Below are positions 44,112 through 52,635 of a DNA stretch of 64,000 nucleotides, in pieces. The position numbers were made by a program, and so were the translations under genes. The notes beneath the pieces are model-generated. The model saw only the letters and a list, made by a program, of their open reading frames with translations. It was not told the origin of the DNA and did no database searches. The stretch comes from Bacteroidetes bacterium UBA6221 (GTDB lineage: Bacteria > Bacteroidota > Bacteroidia > Chitinophagales > Chitinophagaceae). Where the stretch lies: NCBI GenBank assembly GCA_002421685.1, contig DISB01000010.1, forward strand, positions 125,324-189,323, read 5' to 3'. Position 1 is the stretch's first letter. The number at the start of each line of letters is the position of its first letter.

Positions 44112-45488
44112 ATGAACAAAACATTGACGAACATATTATCCACTCAGCATTTCGGGAAGCCTGTTTATTCGGCTTCTCTTGCTGTTTTCAGGATGGTGTT
44201 TGGATTGATGCTGCTGTTCAGTACCATCAGGTTCTGGGCTAAGGGATGGATAGAGGAGCTGTATATCAATCCAAAGTTCTTTTTTTCTTACTATGGCTTT
44301 GAATGGGTAAAACCGTTAGGAGATTATACTTATATCCTGTTTATTATTTGTGGGCTCAGCGCACTATTGTTTGCATTGGGTTTGTTTTACCGCATCGCTT
44401 CAGTTGTGCTGTTCCTAAGTTTTACCTATATCGAGCTGATGGACAAGACCAACTACCTGAACCACTATTATTTTGTTACGTTGGTGCTGTTCCTGATGAT
44501 ATGGTTGCCGGCCAATGCTAACCTGTCATTGGACAACCTGCGCAAGCCCAACCTATCCAAACGCTTTGTGCCCTTGTGGACAGTGGGCAGCATACGCCTG
44601 ATGATGGGTACTGTATATGTGTTTGCCGGACTGGCCAAGCTCAACTCTGACTGGCTGGTAGAAGCTATGCCACTGCGCCTGTGGTTGCCTGCTAACAATG
44701 ATATGCCTGTTATCGGGCCGTTGTTCAATCATACATGGGTTGCGTATTTCTTTAGCTGGTTTGGCGCAGCGTACGATTTGACTATTGCTTTCTTCCTGCT
44801 GAATAAGAAGACACGCCCTTATGCTTATGCCACGGTGGTGATATTTCACCTGATGACGGCATTGCTGTTCCCTATTGGCGTTTTTCCCTATGTTATGATG
44901 GTGTCTGCCCTGGTATTCTTCGATACCAAGGACGTGGACAAAGTACTGCAGAAAATCAAAACCGTTTTCAGGGCGCTGCCTGTCAATACCGTGTACAACC
45001 ACTACACCTTTGCGCCTGTGCAGCAACGGGTGGTATCAACTTTGTTTGTTGTATTCTTCGTGATACAGTTTGCTATGCCCTGGAGGTATCTGTTGAATAA
45101 AGAAGAACTGTTCTGGACGGAAGAGGGTTTCCGTTTCTCGTGGAGGGTGATGCTGGTGGAGAAAATGGGCTATGCACAATTTGTAGTAAAAGACGGTGTG
45201 ACCGGTGAAAGAATTGCAGTGAACAACAACGAATTCCTGACCCGCAACCAGGAAAGGATGATGGCGATACAGCCTGATTTCATCCTCCAATATGCCCATC
45301 ACCTGCGCGACTACTATCAGCAACAAGGTATGGAGCAACCACAGGTGTACGCAACAGTATATGTAGCGATGAACGGCAGGCGCAGCAGGCTATACGCTGA
45401 TACAACTGTTGACCTGGCTAAACAAACCGATACCTGGAAACATAAAAACTGGATACTGGCATTTAACGATAATATTTATGGATTGTAA
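44112..45488 (+). CDS. HTTM-domain membrane protein (vitamin K carboxylase-like)
   Basis: 458 residues, starting three bases after the imelysin gene. The N-terminal two thirds have several membrane helices (horizontally transferred transmembrane domain, HTTM), with FSTIRFWAKGWIEELY near the start and a RLMMGTVYVFAGLAKLNSDWL segment near 160-180. The C-terminal third is soluble. Homology is to vitamin K-dependent gamma-carboxylase, but bacterial HTTM proteins are not known to carboxylate in this setting. The end overlaps the TonB-receptor gene by 11 bases, so the two are tightly coupled. Confidence 0.9.
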   Translation: MNKTLTNILSTQHFGKPVYSASLAVFRMVFGLMLLFSTIRFWAKGWIEELYINPKFFFSYYGFEWVKPLGDYTYILFIICGLSALLFALGLFYRIASVVLFLSFTYIELMDKTNYLNHYYFVTLVLFLMIWLPANANLSLDNLRKPNLSKRFVPLWTVGSIRLMMGTVYVFAGLAKLNSDWLVEAMPLRLWLPANNDMPVIGPLFNHTWVAYFFSWFGAAYDLTIAFFLLNKKTRPYAYATVVIFHLMTALLFPIGVFPYVMMVSALVFFDTKDVDKVLQKIKTVFRALPVNTVYNHYTFAPVQQRVVSTLFVVFFVIQFAMPWRYLLNKEELFWTEEGFRFSWRVMLVEKMGYAQFVVKDGVTGERIAVNNNEFLTRNQERMMAIQPDFILQYAHHLRDYYQQQGMEQPQVYATVYVAMNGRRSRLYADTTVDLAKQTDTWKHKNWILAFNDNIYGL

Positions 45489-47661
45489 AAGGCTGTTGGC
45501 ATATGTATTGTTTTTGTTGCCTGCCATTGGCATGGCGCAGGACAGCACGCGCAATAAGCTGGAGGAAGTGGAGGTAACTGATAAAAAACAGTCGAACTTC
45601 GGGCATATGTACCAGGTAGATGGCATGAAGATAACTGCCGGCAAAAAGTCTGAAGTTATCAATGTGGAACACCTGAACGTAAATAAAGCAACGAACAATA
45701 CCCGCCAGGTGTATGCCAAAGTAGCGGGGCTGAACATATTTGAGAACGATGGCTCGGGCCTGCAACTAAGCATAGGTGGACGTGGCCTCGACCCCAATCG
45801 TACTTCCAACTTCAATGTGAGGCAAAACGGCTACGACATCAGTGCCGACGCATTGGGTTACCCGGAGAGTTATTACACGCCCCCAGCCGAGGCGCTGTCG
45901 AAAATAGAAATACTAAAGGGTGCGGCAGGTTTGCAATACGGCACACAATTTGGCGGACTGCTGAACTTTGAAATAAAGCAACCGGGTAATGATAAGAAGT
46001 TTTCGCTGGAGAGCAGGCAAACCGTAGGCTCATGGAATTTCCTGAGTTCGTTCAACGCCATCAGCGGTACTGCAGGTAAATTGAAATACTACGCCTTCGC
46101 CCATTACAAAAAAGGTAATGGCTGGCGGCCCAACAGCAGGTTTGAATCTTTTAACGGTTATGCCGACCTGCATTATCACTTCAATGAAAAACAGATGCTG
46201 GGCATTGAATACACGCATATGAACTACCTGGCACAGCAGCCAGGTGGCCTCAGCGACCGGATGTTTGAAGAAGACCCCCGCCAGAGTAACCGTGCACGCA
46301 ACTGGTTTTCTGTCAACTGGAATTTGATAGACCTGGAATGGGATTACCGCATATCGCCACGCACCCGCTTGCAAACAAGGGCATATACACTGATAGCTTC
46401 ACGTAAGGCGATTGGTTTCCGTAATCCCCGGGTATCAGTTATTGACGAAGGGGGTACGCGTGATTTACTGACAGGGGATTTTAAAAACATCGCATTGGAA
46501 TCGCGCCTGCTGCACCGCTACAACGCAGGTGCGCAACAACAGGTGCTGCTGGCAGGCATACGTGCCTACAGGGGCACTAATACCAATAAGCAAGGATATG
46601 TGAATAATGGTAACGGTGCTAATTTTGAATTCAGCGATGATGAAACTACGCAGATGTTATCTGATTATTCATTTCCCAATCTTAACCTTGCTGCATTTGC
46701 CGAACATATTTTCAGACTGACATCAAAATTAAGTATTACACCAGGTATTCGTGCTGAATATATCCGTACGCAGGCAGAGGGTTATTATGTTCAACGCGAA
46801 ACAGACATGCGCGATAGCATAATCTTTGAGCAGCAAAGAAATGAGACAAGAAATCTTCCCCGGACTTTTATCCTTGGAGGATTGGGTATAGCATTTAAGT
46901 TCAACCCGGAGTTGGAAGCTTATTCCAACTTTTCTCAAAATTACCGATCCGTAACCTTCAGTGATATGCGCATCGTGAACCCGACATTCATGATTGACCC
47001 AAACATAAGCGATGAGCGTGGTTGGAGCAGTGATCTCGGCCTGCGTGGTAGCATCAGCGATGTGTTTCGTTTCGATGGCAACTTCTTCTATTTGTATTAT
47101 GGCAATCGTATCGGAGAATATTTTGCTACAGTGAGTGGCCAGGCCAAGCGTAAGCGTGCTAACATAGGAGTAGCACAGATATATGGGCTGGAAACTTTTA
47201 TGGAACTGGATGTGTTGGGTTTATTGGCGAAATCATCGAAGTTTGGGGTAACTCTGTACAACAACCTCTCGCTGACCGAGGCCACTTATACGAAAAGCCC
47301 GATTGGCAATGTGCAGGGCAACCGTGTAGAATACGTACCGTTTATCAACTGGAAAGCGGGTGCGCAGTTCGGTTATAAAACATGGAAGCTCACCTACCAG
47401 TTCAGTTACCTCAGCGAGCAATACTCTGAAGCTACCAACGCCACCGACGGCGGGTATAGCGGTGTGATAGGTACCATCCCAACTTACTATGTAATGGACC
47501 TGTCTGCCGGATGGAGCTACAAATGGCTGACTATTGAAGCCAGCGTAAACAACCTGGCCAATACCATGTACTTCACACGCAGAGCCACCGGCTATCCTGG
47601 CCCCGGCATCATACCCGGCGATGGCAGGAGCTTTTACCTGACTGCGGGGGTGAAGCTGTAA
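45478..47661 (+). CDS. TonB-dependent outer-membrane receptor (FecA-like)
   Basis: 727 residues from the ATG at 45478; the open frame back to 45409 would prefix the signal peptide with unrelated sequence read inside the HTTM gene. Signal peptide ends near MAQ (about residue 20). A possible TonB box (EEVEVTD) is followed by a plug domain with VAGLNIFEND, LSIGGRGLDPNR and ILKGAAGLQYGTQFGG. The rest is beta strands, ending in a typical aromatic strand (SFYLTAGVKL). No carboxypeptidase-regulatory domain and no SusD partner are present, which favours a metal chelate over glycan as substrate. It ends the four-gene cluster. Confidence 0.94.
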   Translation: MDCKRLLAYVLFLLPAIGMAQDSTRNKLEEVEVTDKKQSNFGHMYQVDGMKITAGKKSEVINVEHLNVNKATNNTRQVYAKVAGLNIFENDGSGLQLSIGGRGLDPNRTSNFNVRQNGYDISADALGYPESYYTPPAEALSKIEILKGAAGLQYGTQFGGLLNFEIKQPGNDKKFSLESRQTVGSWNFLSSFNAISGTAGKLKYYAFAHYKKGNGWRPNSRFESFNGYADLHYHFNEKQMLGIEYTHMNYLAQQPGGLSDRMFEEDPRQSNRARNWFSVNWNLIDLEWDYRISPRTRLQTRAYTLIASRKAIGFRNPRVSVIDEGGTRDLLTGDFKNIALESRLLHRYNAGAQQQVLLAGIRAYRGTNTNKQGYVNNGNGANFEFSDDETTQMLSDYSFPNLNLAAFAEHIFRLTSKLSITPGIRAEYIRTQAEGYYVQRETDMRDSIIFEQQRNETRNLPRTFILGGLGIAFKFNPELEAYSNFSQNYRSVTFSDMRIVNPTFMIDPNISDERGWSSDLGLRGSISDVFRFDGNFFYLYYGNRIGEYFATVSGQAKRKRANIGVAQIYGLETFMELDVLGLLAKSSKFGVTLYNNLSLTEATYTKSPIGNVQGNRVEYVPFINWKAGAQFGYKTWKLTYQFSYLSEQYSEATNATDGGYSGVIGTIPTYYVMDLSAGWSYKWLTIEASVNNLANTMYFTRRATGYPGPGIIPGDGRSFYLTAGVKL

Positions 47662-47822
47662 CGTTATGCTTATTCATTTCCGAAAATAGTTTCTTTGAGT
47701 GTGCACATAGTTGGCAAGAAACTCTTTGAGGTAAATATCAGGGTTTCACTATCTCTTTTTGCGTACAGTGTTCATTTTGGCTTTACCGGAGTAGTGAATA
47801 AATGGATGAAAGAGCATTTGAA

Positions 47823-48635
47823 TTAATTGATACGGTATCGCTTCCTGCCTGTGCCCTTTTCGAAGCTCAGGAAATAATAAGTAAAGTGAAAGTCCATATA
47901 GGCCAGCCTTGGATAAAAATCGCCGGTAAAGGATGAACCATATGTACCATTGCTTACCAAAGTTTCTACATGGTACAGTCCAGCGTGCGACAGTGGAAAA
48001 TGATAGCGTAAGCCATACTCTATCAGGCCCACCCGTCTTAGTATGGCGTTGATCTTAAATCCGGCTATTATATTAAACCAATTCGTTTTCACCCCTTCTC
48101 CCGGGTAAAAATTCCTGGCGTTAGTTATTGTGGTGCCATACTGGCTGGATGTACTGCTGCCATACGCGTAAGCCAATGTTGTATGCATTTCGTACGAAGC
48201 ACCCAGCAGTCCGTAAAAATCATAGACAGTCTTTGCATCATGATGGTCCAGCAGATAGCCTACCTGTAGTGGAATGCCGATGGCATACCCGGTACTACGA
48301 ATATCGTTGTAACTGGATACACTGGAACTACTACCGATGGAATTGTAACTGTATTCATCCAGGTTGAGCCTGAAGGTGATAGACCTTGTAGTGATGTTGC
48401 CGCCGGTTTCGAGGCACAGCCGGTTTACACGGTAGTTCAGGTTAATGCCGGCTGATGCGTTGATATTGTATTTTTTTGCTTTGAGGTATGGGTGGTTAGT
48501 CACGGGCGGTTTGGCCATCATAGGTATGGTGGCGATGGGACTGAAGTGTATGCCCATGCTAAACTCCTGCGCCGGTATATTGTTGGCAAAAAAAATCAAA
48601 ACAATAGGCCATATTCCCGCTTTCCTGATAAACAT
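47823..48635 (-). CDS. Outer-membrane beta-barrel protein of unknown function
   Basis: 270 residues. Signal peptide (about 1-22, ending PAQ). The body shows alternating strands with Tyr and Ser-rich turns, e.g. ASAGINLNYRVNRLCLETGG and GYAIGIPLQVGYLL, and ends in aromatic strands (YMDFHFTYYF). This is the PorT/OmpW-like small barrel style of Bacteroidota, without a named family. It diverges from the sensor kinase gene at 48771 across a 135-base gap that carries direct repeats, so it may be a target of that system. Confidence 0.75.
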   Translation of the reverse strand: MFIRKAGIWPIVLIFFANNIPAQEFSMGIHFSPIATIPMMAKPPVTNHPYLKAKKYNINASAGINLNYRVNRLCLETGGNITTRSITFRLNLDEYSYNSIGSSSSVSSYNDIRSTGYAIGIPLQVGYLLDHHDAKTVYDFYGLLGASYEMHTTLAYAYGSSTSSQYGTTITNARNFYPGEGVKTNWFNIIAGFKINAILRRVGLIEYGLRYHFPLSHAGLYHVETLVSNGTYGSSFTGDFYPRLAYMDFHFTYYFLSFEKGTGRKRYRIN

Positions 48636-48693
48636 ATCGGTCTAACGCAATAATACCTGAATTATTATTTAAAAAGAAATTTCCCGGTTATGG

Positions 48694-48727
48694 TAAAAAT
48701 ACGGCCACTTATTCTAAAAATACGGCC
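48694..48727. repeat. 13-bp direct repeat at 21-bp spacing (possible LytTR site)
   Basis: taaaaatacggcc occurs at 48694-48706 and again at 48715-48727, identical in all 13 positions and offset by 21 bases, two helical turns. It lies between the divergent barrel gene and the propeller kinase gene. LytTR regulators bind pairs of direct repeats with this offset, and one is encoded in the adjacent operon. On the reverse strand each copy includes TATTTTTA, one base off the -7 consensus, so a promoter role for the barrel gene is also possible. Confidence 0.5.
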
Positions 48728-48770
48728 GGATATAAAGTGATACAAGGTCATTATATCGGGTCACGCATAT

Positions 48771-51700
48771 ATGCGCTATTATGGAGTTCAAAATAGTATT
48801 TTTATAAAAAGCATAATTGTGCTCTATAGGTTATTCAGGGTAATAATACTGTCGGCAATATACTCAGCGGCCACGGCACAGTCACCGTGGGACAATTATG
48901 AATTGTTTACTACAAAACATGGTCTGCCTCATAATACAGTACAGGCCCTGCTACAAGACAGCGATGGTTTCCTGTGGGTAGGTACGCATTCGGGCCTTTG
49001 TGTGTATGATGGCAATAAACTGAATGTGTACAAAAATGTCTTTGGTAAGGAAGCCGGCAATAATTGGTTTTACGAGGCAATTTTTGAGGATAAGGACAAA
49101 AATATTTGGATAGCATCAAGAAACGGTAAGCTTAGTTGTTATATAAAAAAAGAGCATCGGTTTAAGCAGTACCGCTTCCCATTCAGCCAGACAGACAGGG
49201 TAAATTGTTTTTACCAGGAAAAAAATGGTACTATATGGCTTGCAAATTCTATTGGCGAGATAGGTTTTGTTGTCGGCGACTCCGTTCAGAAATATGACTT
49301 GGGGCTCCCAAACATTTCTGATATAAAGAAGATATCGCCGGAAGCTTTTGCGTTACTAAGCGATCGTGGTCTGTTCATTTTCAATACCACAACAAAGAAA
49401 TTCACTCCTGTTGGTATCAAAGGATGGGGTAAGGACCAGGTCATAACCGGTAAGTTTTCAGATGCAGGGAATACGGTGATGGTGTTGCACAACACGGGAT
49501 ATTCAATTATCGATTTAAATACCAGGCTGCTTATAAAAACTATGCCTATACCTACCAGTAAATATAGCCTGTTTCACAGGGTTGGGTTATCCAATAAAGG
49601 CAATTTCATCTATATGAACGGACTTAGTATTTACGAATACACCCCACATGGGTCCCTTATAGATAGCCTGACCATTAGCGAGAACGAATGGTATAACAAA
49701 AATGAAGTAGTTAATTGCCTGACTGAAGACCGGTCCGGCATATTGTGGCTGGGTACCAATTCTGGCCTGTATAAGATAGACAGGAAAAAATACCAGTTTA
49801 AGAAATATGCGGCTAATCATGTTTCGACCAGGCTGACAGACAACTATGTACGGACATTGTTCATTGATAATCAAAATGACCTGTGGGTAGGCTTTCGGGG
49901 CAGTGCTGTAAACAGGTTGCATTTCGACAAGCAGTCAAAAAAGCATGAGCTTTCCGTTTATCCGGCTCAAATGCCTGACGGTATATTCCGCGACATCTAC
50001 ACCATAAACACAATATGCTCGTTGCGGAGCGGGGCGATATTATTTGGCAGTGCAACGGGCATATATCAATTGAACAGCATAAAAACTCGTTTAATATTCT
50101 ATATGCCCCGGTATATACCAGATACCGTCGCGGAAGTATGGGCGCTTTATGAAGATAGTAAAGGAAATATCTGGATTGGCTCGCGTTTGGTGGGGCTGCA
50201 TATATTTGAGCCTTCTACTCACAAACTATATCATTATAAACATATAGAAGGCGATGAAAGCAGCCTCAGCAACAGCTCTGTGTGGACTATTTTTGAAGAT
50301 AGCAAAGGTGCCCTTTGGTTGGGTACGGACGAAGGGCTTAACGAAGTTGTCAATACCACAGATATAGCGGACCTGAAATTCAAAAGGTTTCTCTTTACAG
50401 GAAAGCAGGCGGAACATGTATGGAATATTGCTGAATCCCGGGACGGTAAGCTGTATGTCGGTACTATCGGCGAAGGATTGTTTGAAATATCTGCGGACAG
50501 AACAAAGGCAAGGCATCTCGACAATTTTCCTGCTGAAATTGTTGCTTCTATGGGTCTCGATACTGTGGGCAATCTGTGGGCGGGCTCGGTAAACGGCTTA
50601 TATAAATACAACCCTGCAACAGATCGCACAACGTTCTTTAGCGAAGATGACGGGCTTGCCAGCAACGATTTCAACTTTAAAGCCTGTATTAAGGCACCTA
50701 CGGGTGAATTTCTTTTTGGCAGTAAGATGGGCATTACCAGCTTTCACCCGGCAAAAGTTATTCCTAAAGATCTGCACTCCGTGCCGGTCCGTATAACCTC
50801 CTTACGCATCGCCGGTTATGATTCTTCTGCGGCGCTTTACAGGCAAGCGCCCCTGCAGCTTACACGCAGGCAAAATTTGATCAATATAGGTTTTGCTGTG
50901 CTCGATTTTACCAAACCCTTACGGCACAAGTATAGGTATAAGCTCAATGGTTTTGAAGAAAAATGGAATTACAGGGATGCCAACCAGCCTTCGGCCAATT
51001 ACACCAACCTTTCGCCGGGGCATTACAGCTTCGTTGTGCAGGGTAGTGGTGATGGACTTCATTGGAGTGATAGCCAGGCTACACTTGATTTTTATATCTG
51101 GCCTGCACTGTGGCAGCGTCCTGTTGTGCAACTGCTTGCGGGTTTAATCATATTAATGTCTGGCGGGGGTGTGGTGTATTATAAAACGCGGTCGGTAGTA
51201 CGCAAAGAACGTGAGCGTAATAAAATAGAAAAACAGATAGCAGGCCTGGAGTTGAAGGCCCTGCAGGCCCAGATGAACCCGCATTTTATTTTCAATGCGC
51301 TCAATTCTATTCAACAATTCGTGATTCATAACAATGAGTTAGCGGCCAACGATTACCTGACACGGTTCGCACGTCTTATGCGCTTGTTTCTCGAATCATC
51401 TAAAAACAGGTACATCACCCTCGAAACTGAGCTGGACCAGTTGGATCTCTATCTCTCCCTGGAAAAGCTGAGGTTTGACGATAAATTCGATTACGTCATA
51501 AAAGTCGAATCGGGATTGAAGAGAAACGAAATATTGATACCATCTATGCTTATACAACCCTTCGTTGAAAATGCTATTAATCACGGACTGGTGCATAAAA
51601 CCTCAAAAGGGAAATTGCTGATATCCTTTACCCGGCCAGCCGGTCACCTGCTTAAATGTACTATAGACGACGACGGCGTGGGAAGGGATGAGGCGCGCAG

Positions 51701-51884
51701 GATAGAGGAAAAAATAGGCAAAAAATATATTTCGCGTGGTATGCAGTTGATTGAAGAGCGGGTAAAAACCTATAACTTTATTGAAGACTTAGAGATTGAG
51801 ATTCTCATTACAGACAAACAACCGCCATATCACGGCACAAAAGTTGATATTACCATTCCTATAAGTCCTTCGGTTAAAACATAG
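48771..51884 (+). CDS. Beta-propeller sensor histidine kinase (Reg_prop, Y_Y_Y, LytS-type kinase)
   Basis: 1037 residues. Signal sequence (about 14-36), then two 7-bladed-propeller sets built of repeats such as DGFLWVGTHSGL, GILWLGTNSGLYKI, NIWIGS and ALWLGTDEGLNEV (about 45-660). A Y_Y_Y domain follows (about 700-775: YRYKLNGFEEKWNYR, SPGHYSFVVQ), then a membrane helix (about 783-803) and a His_kinase domain with QMNPHFIFNALNSIQQF, phosphoacceptor His838, and PFVENAINHG. Unlike Bacteroides hybrid two-component systems it has no receiver domain; the LytTR regulator is a separate gene three bases downstream. The periplasmic propellers probably sense an extracellular polymer. Confidence 0.95.
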   Translation: MRYYGVQNSIFIKSIIVLYRLFRVIILSAIYSAATAQSPWDNYELFTTKHGLPHNTVQALLQDSDGFLWVGTHSGLCVYDGNKLNVYKNVFGKEAGNNWFYEAIFEDKDKNIWIASRNGKLSCYIKKEHRFKQYRFPFSQTDRVNCFYQEKNGTIWLANSIGEIGFVVGDSVQKYDLGLPNISDIKKISPEAFALLSDRGLFIFNTTTKKFTPVGIKGWGKDQVITGKFSDAGNTVMVLHNTGYSIIDLNTRLLIKTMPIPTSKYSLFHRVGLSNKGNFIYMNGLSIYEYTPHGSLIDSLTISENEWYNKNEVVNCLTEDRSGILWLGTNSGLYKIDRKKYQFKKYAANHVSTRLTDNYVRTLFIDNQNDLWVGFRGSAVNRLHFDKQSKKHELSVYPAQMPDGIFRDIYTINTICSLRSGAILFGSATGIYQLNSIKTRLIFYMPRYIPDTVAEVWALYEDSKGNIWIGSRLVGLHIFEPSTHKLYHYKHIEGDESSLSNSSVWTIFEDSKGALWLGTDEGLNEVVNTTDIADLKFKRFLFTGKQAEHVWNIAESRDGKLYVGTIGEGLFEISADRTKARHLDNFPAEIVASMGLDTVGNLWAGSVNGLYKYNPATDRTTFFSEDDGLASNDFNFKACIKAPTGEFLFGSKMGITSFHPAKVIPKDLHSVPVRITSLRIAGYDSSAALYRQAPLQLTRRQNLINIGFAVLDFTKPLRHKYRYKLNGFEEKWNYRDANQPSANYTNLSPGHYSFVVQGSGDGLHWSDSQATLDFYIWPALWQRPVVQLLAGLIILMSGGGVVYYKTRSVVRKERERNKIEKQIAGLELKALQAQMNPHFIFNALNSIQQFVIHNNELAANDYLTRFARLMRLFLESSKNRYITLETELDQLDLYLSLEKLRFDDKFDYVIKVESGLKRNEILIPSMLIQPFVENAINHGLVHKTSKGKLLISFTRPAGHLLKCTIDDDGVGRDEARRIEEKIGKKYISRGMQLIEERVKTYNFIEDLEIEILITDKQPPYHGTKVDITIPISPSVKT

Positions 51885-51887
51885 CTT

Positions 51888-52634
51888 ATGATAAAAGCGA
51901 TCATTATTGACGACGAATTAAAAAGCCGCAATATACTATCTGCGTTGGTGTCTAAATACTGCGAAGGTGTGAGGATTGAAGCCGAAGCGCATAATGTAGC
52001 CTCTGCTGTACAGGTGATAAACCAATACATCCCGGATCTCATATTTCTTGACATTGCTATGCCCGATGGTACCGGCTTTGATGTACTGGACAGCATTGAG
52101 GACGATGCGCCGGAAGTGATTTTTACCACGGCGTACAACGAATATGCATTGCAGGCGATAAAGGCCAACGCGACGGATTATATCCTTAAGCCCGTAAATA
52201 TTTTTGAGCTGCAAACTGCTGTGCAAAAGGCTTCGGACAAGATAATAGAGAAGCGGAACATCGAGACTGCCATGGCATTATTGAAGAATAACAGAACCGG
52301 TAATACCAACCCCGGTAAGATAGCCATACCCGACAACGATGGCCTGCGCTTCATAGATACCGACCATATCATTTACCTGGAGGCCAGGGGGACATATACC
52401 GAATTCTTTTGCACAGGCGGCAATAAGTTATTAAGCTCAAAACCCCTGAAAGAATACGAAAGTATCCTGCCGCAAGACCAGTTTTTCAGGGCGCATCATT
52501 CATACATCATCAACCTGCGCTTCATACAAAATTACCATAAAGGCAACGGCGGATATGTGACCATGGCAGAAGGTTCGGTCATAGATATTTCAAAACGGAA
52601 GAAACGCCGTTTCCTGGAAATATTCCATGCATAA
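51888..52634 (+). CDS. LytTR-family response regulator
   Basis: 248 residues. The receiver domain (1-120) has the acidic pair IIDDE at 7-10, phosphoacceptor Asp55 in LIFLDIAMPDG, Thr in FTTAYN and Lys in ILKPVN. From about 148 comes a LytTR DNA-binding domain: IIYLEARGTYTEFF, FRAHHSYIINL and ISKRKKRRF. It is the partner of the kinase encoded just upstream. The direct repeat at 48694-48727 is a candidate binding site. The stop is one base from the stop of the convergent adhesin-like gene. Confidence 0.96.
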   Translation: MIKAIIIDDELKSRNILSALVSKYCEGVRIEAEAHNVASAVQVINQYIPDLIFLDIAMPDGTGFDVLDSIEDDAPEVIFTTAYNEYALQAIKANATDYILKPVNIFELQTAVQKASDKIIEKRNIETAMALLKNNRTGNTNPGKIAIPDNDGLRFIDTDHIIYLEARGTYTEFFCTGGNKLLSSKPLKEYESILPQDQFFRAHHSYIINLRFIQNYHKGNGGYVTMAEGSVIDISKRKKRRFLEIFHA

Positions 52635-52635
52635 C

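Noticed and set aside
45409..45477. Extended N-terminus for the TonB-dependent receptor
   Set aside because: It would place 23 residues read inside the HTTM gene before a clean signal peptide that starts at 45478.
44112..45488. Vitamin K-dependent gamma-carboxylase activity for the HTTM protein
   Set aside because: Only the membrane-domain family resemblance is visible; nothing in the operon suggests vitamin K-dependent carboxylation.
47688..47723. Terminator after the TonB-receptor gene
   Set aside because: agtttctt and aagaaact form an 8-bp inverted repeat, but the loop is 20 bases and no T-run follows, so it is weak and may be chance.
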